Shown here: one piece after another, positions 1 to 11,221 of the stretch
Layout: each line of letters starts with the position of its first letter
Numbering within the stretch: the stretch's first letter is position 1
From: SLRI01 sp942491185
GTDB lineage: Bacteria; Pseudomonadota; Alphaproteobacteria; Geminicoccales; Geminicoccaceae
Direction of reading: 5' to 3'
Assembly (NCBI GenBank): GCA_942491185.1
Contig: CALOAB010000021.1
Span: forward strand, 62,001 to 126,000
Length of the DNA: 64,000 bases
Made by a program: the position numbers and the translations under genes
Notes under the pieces: generated by a model
Database searches by the model: none
What the model saw: only the letters and a program-made list of their open reading frames with translations
Told to the model about the DNA's origin: nothing

Positions 1-51
1 CCTGAGGTGTTGTTCTCGGCGCGGGTGTTGGTTGTGGCGGCTCGGCCCAGC

Positions 52-80
52 TTGTCAACCAACGCGGCGCACTGCATATG
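52..80 (+). promoter_or_regulatory. Possible promoter of the toxin-antitoxin pair
   Basis: A TTGTCA at 52-57 and a CATATG at 75-80 are separated by 17 bases and lie about 30 bases before the antitoxin start codon. The match to the sigma-70 consensus is only fair, so this is a weak inference. No other coding signal is seen in the first 109 bases. Confidence 0.25.
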
Positions 81-109
81 TAGAACTGTCCCACAATGGA
101 GCCCAGGCA

Positions 110-370
110 ATGCGCTCGGTGTCGATCCGCGATGCCAATCAGCAGTTCTCGCGGCTGATCAAGGAAGTCGAGGCCGGCGAGACCGTCGTGATCACGCGGC
201 AGGGCAAGCCGGTGGCGCAGTTGACGCCCAGGTCTGCGAACCGGCTGGATGACCCGGAGGTTCGGGCAAAGGTCGAGCGGCTACGCAGCTGCCTGCGCGA
301 ATGGCCCCGCGACGGCTATCGGCTCGGTCCGATAACCGAGGACGACAAGTACGGCGACGCCGAGCTCTGA
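110..370 (+). CDS. Phd/YefM-family antitoxin
   Basis: An 86-residue protein. Its N-terminal half has the Phd/YefM pattern: SIRDANQQFSRLIKEVEAGE, followed by a beta hairpin ending in ITRQGKPVAQL. This fold binds the operator as a dimer, and the more acidic, less ordered C-terminal tail normally wraps the toxin. The ATG at 110 is chosen because GGAG lies 8 bases upstream and the family fold starts there; a longer reading from 32 only adds unrelated sequence. The stop codon overlaps the next start (ATGA), as expected for a co-translated antitoxin-toxin pair. Such antitoxins usually repress their own operon, but no clear operator palindrome was recognised here. Confidence 0.85.
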   Translation: MRSVSIRDANQQFSRLIKEVEAGETVVITRQGKPVAQLTPRSANRLDDPEVRAKVERLRSCLREWPRDGYRLGPITEDDKYGDAEL

Positions 371-822
371 TGCTCGCCGCATTCGATTCGAACATCTTGC
401 TCTACAGCTTGATGGAGCCGGCATCGGTGAAGGGCACCGTGGCTCAGGACCTCATCGCGCGCGCCGGCGTCGACAGCGCGATCGTCCCGGCCCAAGTGCT
501 CGGAGAGGTGCTGGCGGTCGTCCGGCGCCGTCGTCCGGACCTCTTCGGCCTGGCCGTCAGGACGGTCGACTCCTTTGCTGAGACGTTCCGCATCGCGCCG
601 ACCGATCGCGACGTGATGCTCGGGGCAGCCGCCATGGCGGAGCGGTATCGTCTGCAGGTCTGGGATTCCGTGATCTGCGTGGCAGCTGCCAAAGCCGGCG
701 CCACGCATCTGCTCAGCGAGGACATGCAGGACGGCGCCATGCTCGACGGTGTGCGGGTCATCAACCCGTTCGATCCGGCCAACGCCAATGTCGTCGACCG
801 ACTGCTGCCGGCGTTCCGTTAG
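370..822 (+). CDS. PIN-domain ribonuclease toxin (VapC-like)
   Basis: A 150-residue PIN-domain protein. The acidic residues expected to bind metal are present: Asp in FDSNILLYS near the N terminus, Glu in VLGEVLAVV, Asp in WDSVICVAAA, and Asp in LLSEDMQDG near the C terminus. PIN toxins of this class are Mg-dependent RNases that cut tRNA or other RNA and stop growth until neutralised by the antitoxin. The ATG at 370 overlaps the antitoxin stop codon; an in-frame ATG at 301 lies inside the antitoxin gene and is rejected. The pairing of a Phd/YefM antitoxin with a PIN toxin is common. The RNA target cannot be read from the sequence. Confidence 0.85.
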   Translation: MLAAFDSNILLYSLMEPASVKGTVAQDLIARAGVDSAIVPAQVLGEVLAVVRRRRPDLFGLAVRTVDSFAETFRIAPTDRDVMLGAAAMAERYRLQVWDSVICVAAAKAGATHLLSEDMQDGAMLDGVRVINPFDPANANVVDRLLPAFR

Positions 823-916
823 CGCTTCAAGCGGCGTGCAATGACGGCGGCGGTTGGCCAGATCGGGCTTCCGCTTCTAGGCTAGCCCGACATTTCGGCT
901 TCGGGGGGCGGCGTCA

Positions 917-2173
917 ATGGGAACGATGGCCAAGGTGGCGCTGCTGTTCGTCGTCTTCGTCGACCTGATCGGCCAGGGGTTGGTGTTCCCGATCATCAAC
1001 AGCCTGGTCATGGACCCGAGCTCGACCCTGCTGCCGGCGGATACGTCCGAGGCCGCGCGCCACTTCAACTACGGGCTGGTCATCGGGATCTTCTTCCTCG
1101 CCTGGTTTTTCGGCGTGGTCTACATCGCCAAGGTCTCGGATTCGATCGGCCGCAAGAATGCGCTCCTGATCTGCCTCGGTGGCGCGCTCGCTGGCTACGT
1201 CATCACCATCGCCGCGCTCTTCGTCGACAGCCTCTGGCTGTTGATCCTGGGCCGGGCGATCACCGGCTTCACCGCCGGCAACCAGCCGATCGCGCAGGCC
1301 GCGATGATCGATGCCAGCACGGACGCCGCCGATCGCGACCGCAACATGGGCTATATCGTCACCGGCGTGAGCTTCGGGCTGGTCGGCGGGCCGATCATCG
1401 GCGGCATCCTCTCGGACCAGAGCCTGCTCGGCCCGCTGGCGAGCGTCGAGGCACCCTTCTACGCGGCGACGCTGCTGGTCGTGATCGCGATTGTGCTGGT
1501 GCTGCTCTATTTCCGCGACGTCCGCGAGGAGCGGGCACCCTTCGTGCTCCGGCCGGTCGAGATCTTCGAGAACCTCTGGCAGGTGACGAAGCATCCCTTG
1601 GTGCTGCGGCTGATGCCGGCCTATGTCTGCTTCATGGTGGCCAACGTCACCTTTTACGTCTTCATCGACAACTACCTGACCAGCGCCTTCGGCTACGGGA
1701 TCATCGGCGGCAGCGCGGTGATGCTGGTGATCGGCTTCGCGCTCGCCTTCTCGAGCACGTTCCTCGTCAAGCCGGCCCAGGAGCGCTTCGACAAGCGGCG
1801 GATCATCGCTTTCACCATGGTCGTCTGGGCCGTGATGGCGCTGGCCGTCGTCGCCTCGCCGGTCGCACTGCTCTGCTTCGTGCCCGTCTTCCTCTTCTAT
1901 TTCTGCTTCGGCGTCGCCTATCCGACCATGCTCGGGCTCTTTTCCGGCAGCGTCGGCGAGGCGGACCAGGGCTGGGTGATGGGCATCACGACGGCCGTCT
2001 TCACCCTCGCCGGCGGGGTGATGTCGTTGATCGGCGGCGTCTTGATGAGCCTCGACATCCGCTTGCCGTTCTACATCGCCGCCGGCATAGCGGCACTGGC
2101 CCTGGTCTTCGTGCTCGCCGGCTGGTCGCGGCCAGAGATCGAGCGGCTCACCGAGCGCCCACAGGCATCGTAG
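917..2173 (+). CDS. MFS transporter, drug-efflux or metabolite type
   Basis: A 418-residue inner-membrane protein with about 12 hydrophobic segments. The cytoplasmic loop between helices 2 and 3 carries a variant of MFS motif A (VSDSIGRKNALL). A Gly- and Pro-rich helix 5 (LVGGPIIGGIL) resembles motif C of proton-driven antiporters such as TetA/DHA-type pumps. A long first periplasmic loop precedes helix 2. The substrate cannot be inferred. A G-rich stretch (ggggggcggcg) precedes the ATG at 917, and an ATG at 926 is also possible. The gene is convergent with pdhC, with about 30 bases between the stops. It sits where lpd often follows pdhC in related genomes, so the conserved metabolic block appears to end here. 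Confidence 0.85.
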   Translation: MGTMAKVALLFVVFVDLIGQGLVFPIINSLVMDPSSTLLPADTSEAARHFNYGLVIGIFFLAWFFGVVYIAKVSDSIGRKNALLICLGGALAGYVITIAALFVDSLWLLILGRAITGFTAGNQPIAQAAMIDASTDAADRDRNMGYIVTGVSFGLVGGPIIGGILSDQSLLGPLASVEAPFYAATLLVVIAIVLVLLYFRDVREERAPFVLRPVEIFENLWQVTKHPLVLRLMPAYVCFMVANVTFYVFIDNYLTSAFGYGIIGGSAVMLVIGFALAFSSTFLVKPAQERFDKRRIIAFTMVVWAVMALAVVASPVALLCFVPVFLFYFCFGVAYPTMLGLFSGSVGEADQGWVMGITTAVFTLAGGVMSLIGGVLMSLDIRLPFYIAAGIAALALVFVLAGWSRPEIERLTERPQAS

Positions 2174-2203
2174 CTGACGTCGCCGGCACCACGCACGGGG
2201 CCG

Positions 2204-3523
2204 CTACAACATCAGGCTGATCGGGTCCTCGATGAGCTGCTTGAAGGCCTGCAGCCACTCCGCACCCAGTGCGCCGTCGACGACGCGGTGGTCGACCGAG
2301 AGCGTGGTGCTCATCACCGTGGCGATGGCCAGAGCACCGTTCTTGACCACCGGGCGCTGCTCGCCGGCGCCGACCGCCAGGATGCAGGCCTGCGGCGGGT
2401 TGATGACGGCCGAGAACTCCTTGATCCCGAACATGCCGAGATTGGAGATGGTGAAGCCGCCGCCCTGGTACTCCTCGGGCTTGAGCTTGCCGTCCTTGGC
2501 ACGGCCTGCCAGGTCCTTCATCTCGGCCGAGATGGTCGACAGGCCCTTCTGGTCGGCTCTTCGGATGATCGGGGTGATCAGGCCGCCGTCGATGGCAACC
2601 GCGACCGAGACGTCGATATCCTCGAGCTGGTAGAGCTTGTCGCCGCCCCACATCGCGTTGACGGCCGGCTTCTGGCGGATGGCGATGGCCGTGGCCTTGA
2701 TGACCAGGTCATTGACCGAGAGCTTGTAGTCGGCGCCGGGCCGGGCGTTGAGATCCTTGCGCAGCTTCAGAAGCGCATCGAGCTCGCAATCGACCGTCAG
2801 GTAGAAATGCGGGATCTGCTGCTTCGACTCGGTGAGTCGGCGGGCGACCACCTTGCGCATGTTGGAGAGGCTGACCTCCTTGTGCGGTGCGTCGGGTGCT
2901 CCGGCCGTCGGTGCCGGGGCGGGTGCTGCAGCCGCGGCAGCTGGCTGGGAGGCGGGGGCTGGCTTCGCGGCAGCCGGCGCCGCCTTGCCGACGCCCTTCT
3001 CCAGCGCTGCCTCGATATCGGCCTTGACGATCCGGCCGCGCGGGCCGCTACCGGAGAGTACCGCCAGATCGAGCCCGGCCTTTTCAGCCATGCGCTTGGC
3101 GAGCGGGCTCGCGAAGACGCGGCCGCCGCTGCCGTTGGCTGTCGCGTTGGCGGGTGCTGGCTTGGCCTCGGCTTTCGGTTCTTCCGCCTTGGGTGCTGCG
3201 GCGGCCGGCGCATTGCCTGCGGGTGCTGCAGCACCGTTGCCACCGCTGGTGTCGACCTTGTCGAGGTCAGCCTCGTCCTCGCCGTCCTCGAGCAGGAGGC
3301 CGATCACATCGTTGACCGGCACACCCTCGGTGCCGGCGGGCACCACGATCTTGCCGAGCTTGCCCTCGTCGACGGCCTCGACCTCCATCGTCGCCTTGTC
3401 GGTCTCGATCTCGGCGATGACGTCACCCGGGGCGATCGCGTCGCCTTCCTTTTTCAGCCAGGTCGCGAGGTTGCCCTCGGTCATGGTTGGTGAGAGCGCC
3501 GGCATCAGGATCTTGATCGGCAT
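2204..3523 (-). CDS. pdhC: Pyruvate dehydrogenase E2, dihydrolipoyl acetyltransferase
   Basis: A 439-residue E2 core subunit that transfers acetyl groups from lipoamide to CoA in the pyruvate dehydrogenase complex. It has one lipoyl domain (residues about 1-78, lipoyl-Lys in ETDKATMEV) and an Ala/Pro-rich linker. A peripheral-subunit binding domain follows (about 135-172, beginning FASPLAKRMAEKAGLDL), then a second Ala/Pro linker and the catalytic domain with the DHRVVDG active-site motif near the C terminus. The start at 3523 has a GGGAGG ribosome binding site; an upstream in-frame extension has no family similarity. It follows pdhB with a 19-base gap and is the last gene of pdhA-pdhB-pdhC. 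No E3 (lpd) gene is found in the window. Confidence 0.96.
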   Translation of the reverse strand: MPIKILMPALSPTMTEGNLATWLKKEGDAIAPGDVIAEIETDKATMEVEAVDEGKLGKIVVPAGTEGVPVNDVIGLLLEDGEDEADLDKVDTSGGNGAAAPAGNAPAAAAPKAEEPKAEAKPAPANATANGSGGRVFASPLAKRMAEKAGLDLAVLSGSGPRGRIVKADIEAALEKGVGKAAPAAAKPAPASQPAAAAAAPAPAPTAGAPDAPHKEVSLSNMRKVVARRLTESKQQIPHFYLTVDCELDALLKLRKDLNARPGADYKLSVNDLVIKATAIAIRQKPAVNAMWGGDKLYQLEDIDVSVAVAIDGGLITPIIRRADQKGLSTISAEMKDLAGRAKDGKLKPEEYQGGGFTISNLGMFGIKEFSAVINPPQACILAVGAGEQRPVVKNGALAIATVMSTTLSVDHRVVDGALGAEWLQAFKQLIEDPISLML

Positions 3524-3542
3524 CGTGGTCCTCCCGGCGTTT

Positions 3543-4955
3543 CTACCTGTAGCAGGCCGCTTTGGCCGCCTCGATGATGTCCTTGACCTGCGGCAGGGCC
3601 AGCTTCTCGAGATTGGCGGCATACGGCATCGGCACGTCCTTGCCGGTCACCCGGATCACCGGCGCGTCGAGATGATCGAAGGCCTCCTCCATCATCACCG
3701 CCGCCAGCTCCGAGCCGATGCCCGACTGTGGCCAGCCCTCCTCGACCGAGACCAGCCGGTTGGTCTTCATCACCGACTTGATGATTGTCGCCTTGTCCAG
3801 CGGCCGAATGGTACGGAGATCGATCACCTCGGCCGAGATGCCCTCTTCGGCCAGCGCATCGGCGGCCTCGAGCGCCCGGGCCATCATCAGTGAGAAGGAC
3901 GTGATGGTCACGTCGGTGCCGGACCGGACCAGCTTCGCCTTGCCGATCGGCAGGACGAAATCGTCCATCTTCGGCACGTCGAAGCTCTGCCCGTAGAGCA
4001 CCTCGTTCTCGAGGAAGACCACCGGGTTGGGGTCGCGGATGGCGGCCTTGAGCAGGCCCTTGGCGTCAGCCGCGCTGTAGGGGCAGATGACCTTGAGGCC
4101 GGGGCAATGGCTGTACCAGGAGCTGTATTCCTGGCTGTGCTGGGCACCGACCCGGGCGGCGGCACCGTTGGGCCCGCGAAAGACGATCGGGCTGCCCATC
4201 TCGCCGCCGGCCATGTAGAGGGTCTTGGACGCCGAGTTGATGATGTGGTCGATCGCCTGCATGGCGAAGTTCCAGGTCATGAACTCGACGATCGGCCGAA
4301 GGCCGGCCATCGCCGCACCGACGCCGAGCCCGGCGAAGCCGTACTCGGTGATCGGCGTGTCGATCACCCGCTTGGGGCCGAACTCCTCGAGCATGCCCTG
4401 GCTGATCTTGTAGGCGCCCTGGTACTCGGCGACCTCCTCGCCCATCAAGAAGACGTCCTTGGAGCGGCGCATCTCCTCGGCCATGGCGTCGCGGAGCGCG
4501 TCGCGGACGGTCTGCTTGACCATCTCGGTGCCGGCCGGGACCTCCGGCTCCTCGGGCTGCACCGGCTCCATCGGCAGGGCCGTCGCCGGCTCGTCGTGCC
4601 GCTTGGCCTGGGGCTCAGTCTTGGGCTTCGGGGCCGGCTCGGCTGCCGGCTCTGGCGCCTTTGCACCATTGCCGCCGCCGGCCGCGTAGCCGTCGAGCGC
4701 CGCCTTGTCCTCACCGTCCTCGAGCAGGAGGGCGATGGGCGTGTTGACCGCGACGGCCTCGCTGCCCTCGCCGATGAGGATCTTGCCGAGCGTACCCTCG
4801 TCGACGGCCTCGACCTCCATCGTCGCCTTGTCGGTCTCGATCTCGGCGATGACGTCGCCAGGGGCGATCGCGTCGCCCTCCTGCTTCAGCCAACGCGCAA
4901 GATTGCCTTCCGTCATGGTCGGCGAGAGCGCCGGCATGAGAATTTCCGTGGGCAT
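3543..4955 (-). CDS. pdhB: Pyruvate dehydrogenase E1 beta with N-terminal lipoyl domain
   Basis: A 470-residue E1 beta subunit. The first about 80 residues form a lipoyl domain nearly identical to that of the neighbouring E2 (ETDKATMEVEAVDEG). A Pro/Glu/Ala linker follows. The transketolase-like pyrimidine-binding domain begins near residue 142 (TVRDALRDAMAEEM), and the C-terminal transketolase domain binds E1 alpha. A lipoyl domain on E1 beta is a known alphaproteobacterial arrangement. With E1 alpha it decarboxylates pyruvate on thiamine diphosphate and reductively acetylates lipoamide. GGAAGG lies 8 bases before the ATG at 4955. The near identity of its lipoyl domain to that of PdhC suggests an internal duplication or gene conversion. 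Confidence 0.96.
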   Translation of the reverse strand: MPTEILMPALSPTMTEGNLARWLKQEGDAIAPGDVIAEIETDKATMEVEAVDEGTLGKILIGEGSEAVAVNTPIALLLEDGEDKAALDGYAAGGGNGAKAPEPAAEPAPKPKTEPQAKRHDEPATALPMEPVQPEEPEVPAGTEMVKQTVRDALRDAMAEEMRRSKDVFLMGEEVAEYQGAYKISQGMLEEFGPKRVIDTPITEYGFAGLGVGAAMAGLRPIVEFMTWNFAMQAIDHIINSASKTLYMAGGEMGSPIVFRGPNGAAARVGAQHSQEYSSWYSHCPGLKVICPYSAADAKGLLKAAIRDPNPVVFLENEVLYGQSFDVPKMDDFVLPIGKAKLVRSGTDVTITSFSLMMARALEAADALAEEGISAEVIDLRTIRPLDKATIIKSVMKTNRLVSVEEGWPQSGIGSELAAVMMEEAFDHLDAPVIRVTGKDVPMPYAANLEKLALPQVKDIIEAAKAACYR

Positions 4956-5063
4956 CTGTTCAGCCTTCCCGGATCGATCTGTTCATTGTTGCTTGGTCGG
5001 TGCCTGATCGGCGAGCGCCGGATTGGCCACTGCGCTCTGGACCACTGAGCACGCCGGCGCGGC

Positions 5064-6134
5064 TCATACCGTGGCGACCTCGGCCTCGAGCAGAATGTCG
5101 GTCCAAAGCTCGGACGGATCGGGCTCCGGGCTGTCCTGGGCGAATCGGGCCGCATCGTTGACGATGTCGCGGACCTCCTTGTCCATGGCCTTGAGCGCAT
5201 CGGCGTCGGCGATCCCGGCCTCGATGATCTTGGCCCGCAGCTGCTCGATCGGATCGTGGTGCTCGCGATAGTCCTGCACCTCCTCCTTCTTGCGGTATTT
5301 GGCCGGATCCGACATCGAGTGGCCGCGATAGCGGTAGGTCATGGCCTCGAGGATAAACGGCCCCTTGCCGTCGCGGACATGGGCCACGACCTCCTTGGCC
5401 TTCTCGTGCACCGCGGTGACGTCCATCCCGTCGACCTGCTCGCCCGGAATACCGTAAGCCGCTCCGCGCTCGCAGAGCCTGGTGCCGGCCGAGGCGCGCT
5501 CCTGCGAGGTGCCCATGCCGTAGCGGTTGTTCTCGATGACGTAGACCACCGGCAGCTTCCACAAGGCCGCCATGTTGAAGCTCTCGTAGACCTGGCCCTG
5601 ATTGACGGCGCCATCACCCAGATAGGCGGTGCAGAGGCCGCCATCCTCGCGGTATTTGTGCGCGAAGGCGATGCCGGTGCCGAGCGGCACCTGGCCCGCG
5701 ACGATGCCGTGGCCGCCATAGAACCTCTTGTCCTTGGCGAACATGTGCATCGAGCCGCCCTTGCCCTTCGAGTAGCCGGTGACGCGGCCCGTCAGCTCGG
5801 CCATGACGTTCCTCGGGTCCATGCCGCAGACCAGCATGTGGCCGTGGTCACGGTAGCCGGTGATGACCGAATCCTTGTCGCCGAGCGCGTGCTGGATGCC
5901 GACGGCGACCGCTTCCTGGCCGATATAGAGGTGACAGAAGCCGCCGATCAGGCCCATGCCGTAGAGCTGGCCGGCCTTCTCCTCGAAGCGGCGAATCAGC
6001 ACCATCTCGCGAAAGAAGGTGAGCCATTGATCATTGCCGGATTGGTTGCCGGCGCTGGATTTGCTTCTGGCCGAGGCCGACTTGGTGGCGGTCCGTCGAC
6101 CCGGCGTCTTGCTGCCGGTCTTGCTTGCTGCCAT
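5064..6134 (-). CDS. pdhA: Pyruvate dehydrogenase E1 alpha
   Basis: A 356-residue E1 alpha subunit of the pyruvate dehydrogenase complex. The thiamine diphosphate motif starts at GDGAVNQGQVYESFN and ends in ENN. The phosphorylation-loop region of E1 alpha proteins (YRYRGHSMSDPAKYR) is also present. The first about 35 residues are a Lys/Ser/Thr/Ala-rich tail with no fold, typical of alphaproteobacterial PdhA. The ATG at 6134 is chosen because GGGAGGG lies about 10 bases upstream; an in-frame extension to 6206 overlaps the likely promoter. A 108-base gap separates it from pdhB, and nothing was recognised in that gap. Confidence 0.96.
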   Translation of the reverse strand: MAASKTGSKTPGRRTATKSASARSKSSAGNQSGNDQWLTFFREMVLIRRFEEKAGQLYGMGLIGGFCHLYIGQEAVAVGIQHALGDKDSVITGYRDHGHMLVCGMDPRNVMAELTGRVTGYSKGKGGSMHMFAKDKRFYGGHGIVAGQVPLGTGIAFAHKYREDGGLCTAYLGDGAVNQGQVYESFNMAALWKLPVVYVIENNRYGMGTSQERASAGTRLCERGAAYGIPGEQVDGMDVTAVHEKAKEVVAHVRDGKGPFILEAMTYRYRGHSMSDPAKYRKKEEVQDYREHHDPIEQLRAKIIEAGIADADALKAMDKEVRDIVNDAARFAQDSPEPDPSELWTDILLEAEVATV

Positions 6135-6182
6135 GGCTGGACGGCCCTCCCTTTGAGGCATTTCGTCACGTTCGTTGCGAGG

Positions 6183-6211
6183 ACTATAGCTGAGAAGCGC
6201 CAGCATGCCAG
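6183..6211 (-). promoter_or_regulatory. Candidate sigma-70 promoter of pdhA-pdhB-pdhC
   Basis: On the minus strand CTGGCA (6211-6206) and TATAGT (6188-6183) are 17 bases apart, about 50 bases upstream of the pdhA start. The -10 matches 5 of 6 consensus positions and the -35 matches 4 of 6. It lies between ftsB and pdhA, so the pdh genes could be transcribed separately from the eno-ftsB genes. Confidence 0.45.
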
Positions 6212-6278
6212 CCGTGGCCCGCGCATGTCGCCCATGCGTGAGCGGCGGTGGCCGCCAGCCCAGCCCGGCCCAGCGATC

Positions 6279-6566
6279 CTAGTCGCTGGTCGGCGGATCG
6301 AGAATGATGACCTCGTTCTCGTGGACGAAGCCCAGCTCGTAGAGGGTCTCCTCCAGGAGGTCGATGGCGATGCCATCCTGGCCCAGCGCCTTGACCCGCT
6401 CCTCCAGCCATTGCCGCTGGCCGCGAACCTCCTCGAGCTCGAGCCGCTTGACGTCGAGCTCATGGCCGCGATCGACCCAGGCGAAGAGCCCACGATCGCC
6501 GTGGATCGAGTGGTAGGCGAAATAGCCGAGTGTCAGCACCATGAGGATGCCGAGCCAGTGCCGCAT
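6279..6566 (-). CDS. ftsB: Septum formation initiator, FtsB/DivIC family
   Basis: A 95-residue protein with a short cytoplasmic N terminus, one membrane helix (about residues 5-20), and a coiled coil rich in Glu, Arg and Leu (residues about 35-65, e.g. LELEEVRGQRQWLEERV). The C-terminal tail ends in the DivIC-type LGFVHENEVIIL element. This is the layout of FtsB, the partner of FtsL and FtsQ (both in this window) in the divisome activation complex. Its place after eno is the usual one in proteobacteria. The start is uncertain: the ATG at 6566 has GGGAGG only 2 bases upstream, so a TTG start at 6617, adding 17 residues, is possible. Confidence 0.85.
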   Translation of the reverse strand: MRHWLGILMVLTLGYFAYHSIHGDRGLFAWVDRGHELDVKRLELEEVRGQRQWLEERVKALGQDGIAIDLLEETLYELGFVHENEVIILDPPTSD

Positions 6567-6633
6567 CGCCTCCCGCTTGAGCCGATAGAAGCGGTAGCCG
6601 AATGCATCAACGGACAATGGCCAGCTACCCGAG

Positions 6634-7914
<1,281 letters not shown>

Positions 7915-7998
7915 CTCTCAATCCCGCTTGGCTATGTATCGAGGCGCGTATCGCGCGGCACCGTCACCGGTATCAGACGTCGACCCCCGGCGCCTTGG

Positions 7999-8248
7999 TA
8001 TGTATCAAAAACGTGTTGGTCAAACCACCTGCGCGCCAATGCCGCCCCGGCAGCTTCGCGATCCGCCCGCGCCGAGGACGAGCCCACACGGTTTTGATAC
8101 ATGTCCCAGATATTGAAACTTGCCGAAAGGACGGATCGAGGTCAGCCGGGAAAAGAGAATAGTAACATCGAGCATCCGGCGAAACCCACACGATTTTGAT
8201 ACATGCACCATTCGCTAGAGATCGCCGAACGGACGGGTCTTGGCGAGC
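7999..8248 (-). repeat. Three-copy TTTTGATACAT repeat in the eno-kdsA gap
   Basis: The roughly 300-base gap between eno and kdsA has no convincing gene. It carries three copies of a 20-base motif. CCACACGGTTTTGATACATG is at 8084-8103 and CCACACGATTTTGATACATG at 8186-8205. An inverted copy lies at 7999-8019 with core ATGTATCAAAA followed by CGTGT. The two direct copies are 102 bases apart and start a gap-free alignment of about 63 bases (8084-8146 against 8186-8248), roughly 70 percent identical by eye. The second segment is the 3' end of kdsA, so the first looks like a decayed duplication of it. The inverted copies could pair into a long hairpin in RNA. Function is unknown. Confidence 0.6.
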
Positions 8249-9054
8249 TGGTCGAAGGCCATCAGATCCTCGAGCAGCCGGCCGAGCTTGGCGGTGGGCA
8301 CCATGTTGGGGCCGTCGCTCATGGCGTTGTCGGGATCGTCATGGGTCTCGATGAAGACTGCAGCCACGCCGATCGACACAGCTGCTCGAGCGAGCACCGG
8401 CACGAACTCGCGTTGGCCGCCGCTGGTGCCGCCGCGGCCGCCCGGCTGCTGCACCGAATGGGTGGCATCGAAGACCACCGGCCAGCCGGTCGCGGCCAGC
8501 TGCGGCAAAGCGCGCATGTCCGAGACCAGCGTGTTGTAGCCGAACGAGACGCCGCGCTCGGTGACCAGGACCCGCTCAGCGCCGAAGGCTTCGAGCTTGC
8601 TCGTGACGTTGGCCATGTCCCAGGGAGCGAGGAACTGCCCCTTCTTGACGTTGACGACGGCGCCGGTCTCGGCGGCGGCCTGAAGCAGGTCGGTCTGCCG
8701 GCAGAGAAAGGCTGGGATCTGCAGGACGTCCACCACCTCGGCCACGGGCGCGCACTGGCCGGCATCGTGGATGTCGGTGAGCACCGGGCAGCCGAAGCGC
8801 GCCTTGACCTCGCCCAGGATGGCCAAGCCTTCGGCGAGCCCGACGCCTCGGGCGCTCTCAGCGCTGGTCCGATTGGCCTTGTCGAACGAGCTCTTGAAAA
8901 TGAAGGAGATGCCCAGCTCACCGGTCAGCGCCACCAGCCGCTCGGCCATCATCAGCGCATGCGCTCGGCTCTCGATGGCGCAGGGCCCGGCGATCAAGAC
9001 CAACGGCCGATCCTGGCCGATGGTGACGCCGCCCACCGCTACCTCGCGTGACAT
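8215..9054 (-). CDS. kdsA: 3-deoxy-8-phosphooctulonate synthase
   Basis: A 279-residue DAHP-synthase-type barrel enzyme that condenses phosphoenolpyruvate with arabinose 5-phosphate to give KDO-8-phosphate, the precursor of the LPS inner core sugar KDO. Family motifs are seen: LIAGPCAIES, FKSSFDKANRTS, VLTDIHDAGQ, QIPAFLCRQTDLL, and the C-terminal FIETHDDPDNAMSDGPNM. The residues after QIPAFLCRQ agree with KdsA rather than DAHP synthase. Its presence implies KDO-containing LPS, which matters for interpreting the odd LpxC in this window. It lies between pyrG and eno, only 13 bases after the pyrG stop. Confidence 0.96.
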   Translation of the reverse strand: MSREVAVGGVTIGQDRPLVLIAGPCAIESRAHALMMAERLVALTGELGISFIFKSSFDKANRTSAESARGVGLAEGLAILGEVKARFGCPVLTDIHDAGQCAPVAEVVDVLQIPAFLCRQTDLLQAAAETGAVVNVKKGQFLAPWDMANVTSKLEAFGAERVLVTERGVSFGYNTLVSDMRALPQLAATGWPVVFDATHSVQQPGGRGGTSGGQREFVPVLARAAVSIGVAAVFIETHDDPDNAMSDGPNMVPTAKLGRLLEDLMAFDQLAKTRPFGDL

Positions 9055-9067
9055 CGACTTCTTTTCC

Positions 9068-10699
<1,632 letters not shown>

Positions 10700-10854
10700 C
10701 AACGAGAGCTATCCATGCTCGCGCGTACCAGAGCAAGCGCGAATGCCGCCCGAGCAGCGTTCCTGACGTCGACCGTGGCAACTGCGTCGCGGTTTCCAGC
10801 GGGGCGGCGGTTTCCGGCGCGCAGCCGGTAGCAGACTGGTCGTTCGGCCGCGGC

Positions 10855-11190
10855 TCAGTTGGCGAGCGGTGCGGCCGGGCCGTCCGGCTCGACCGGCGCC
10901 GTGTCGGCCTCGGGCGCGGCTTCGAACGGGTTCGGCCCGTCGAGAATCGAGGTCGGCGCCCGGGTGCCGCTGGCCAGGATCGCCAGGACCAGGCTCATCG
11001 TCATGAAGGCGGCGGCCAGGACGGCGGTGGTGCGCGTCAAGAGGTTGGCCGAGCCCCGGCCGCTCATCATGCCGCCCATGGTGGTGCCGCCGAGCCCACC
11101 CAGAGCGCCGCCCTCGCTGCGCTGGAGGAGCACGACGCCGACCAGTGCCAGCGCGATGAGGAGGTGAATGACGAGTAGTATGGTGGTCAT
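10855..11190 (-). CDS. secG: Preprotein translocase subunit SecG
   Basis: A 111-residue inner-membrane protein with two hydrophobic helices (about residues 2-22 and 53-74). Between them is the Gly-rich cytoplasmic loop SEGGALGGLGGTTMGGMMSGRG typical of SecG (the GGLGG part is diagnostic). It assists SecYE during protein export. The C-terminal tail after the second helix is Pro/Ala/Glu-rich, as in other alphaproteobacteria. The start at 11190 gives a helix directly at the N terminus, as expected; a longer in-frame reading overlaps tpiA. It lies 31 bases after tpiA. Confidence 0.9.
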   Translation of the reverse strand: MTTILLVIHLLIALALVGVVLLQRSEGGALGGLGGTTMGGMMSGRGSANLLTRTTAVLAAAFMTMSLVLAILASGTRAPTSILDGPNPFEAAPEADTAPVEPDGPAAPLAN

Positions 11191-11221
11191 GCGTTCCTGT
11201 CTTTCCGGCCGCGGCTCGACG

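Noticed and set aside
7973..8211. Small minus-strand frames in the eno-kdsA gap
   Set aside because: They are short, have no ribosome binding site, and read through the repeat copies in a way that matches the decayed end of kdsA rather than a gene.
7999..8248. CRISPR array in the eno-kdsA gap
   Set aside because: Only two direct copies and one inverted copy, spacing not uniform, part of the repeat is the end of kdsA, and no cas genes are present.
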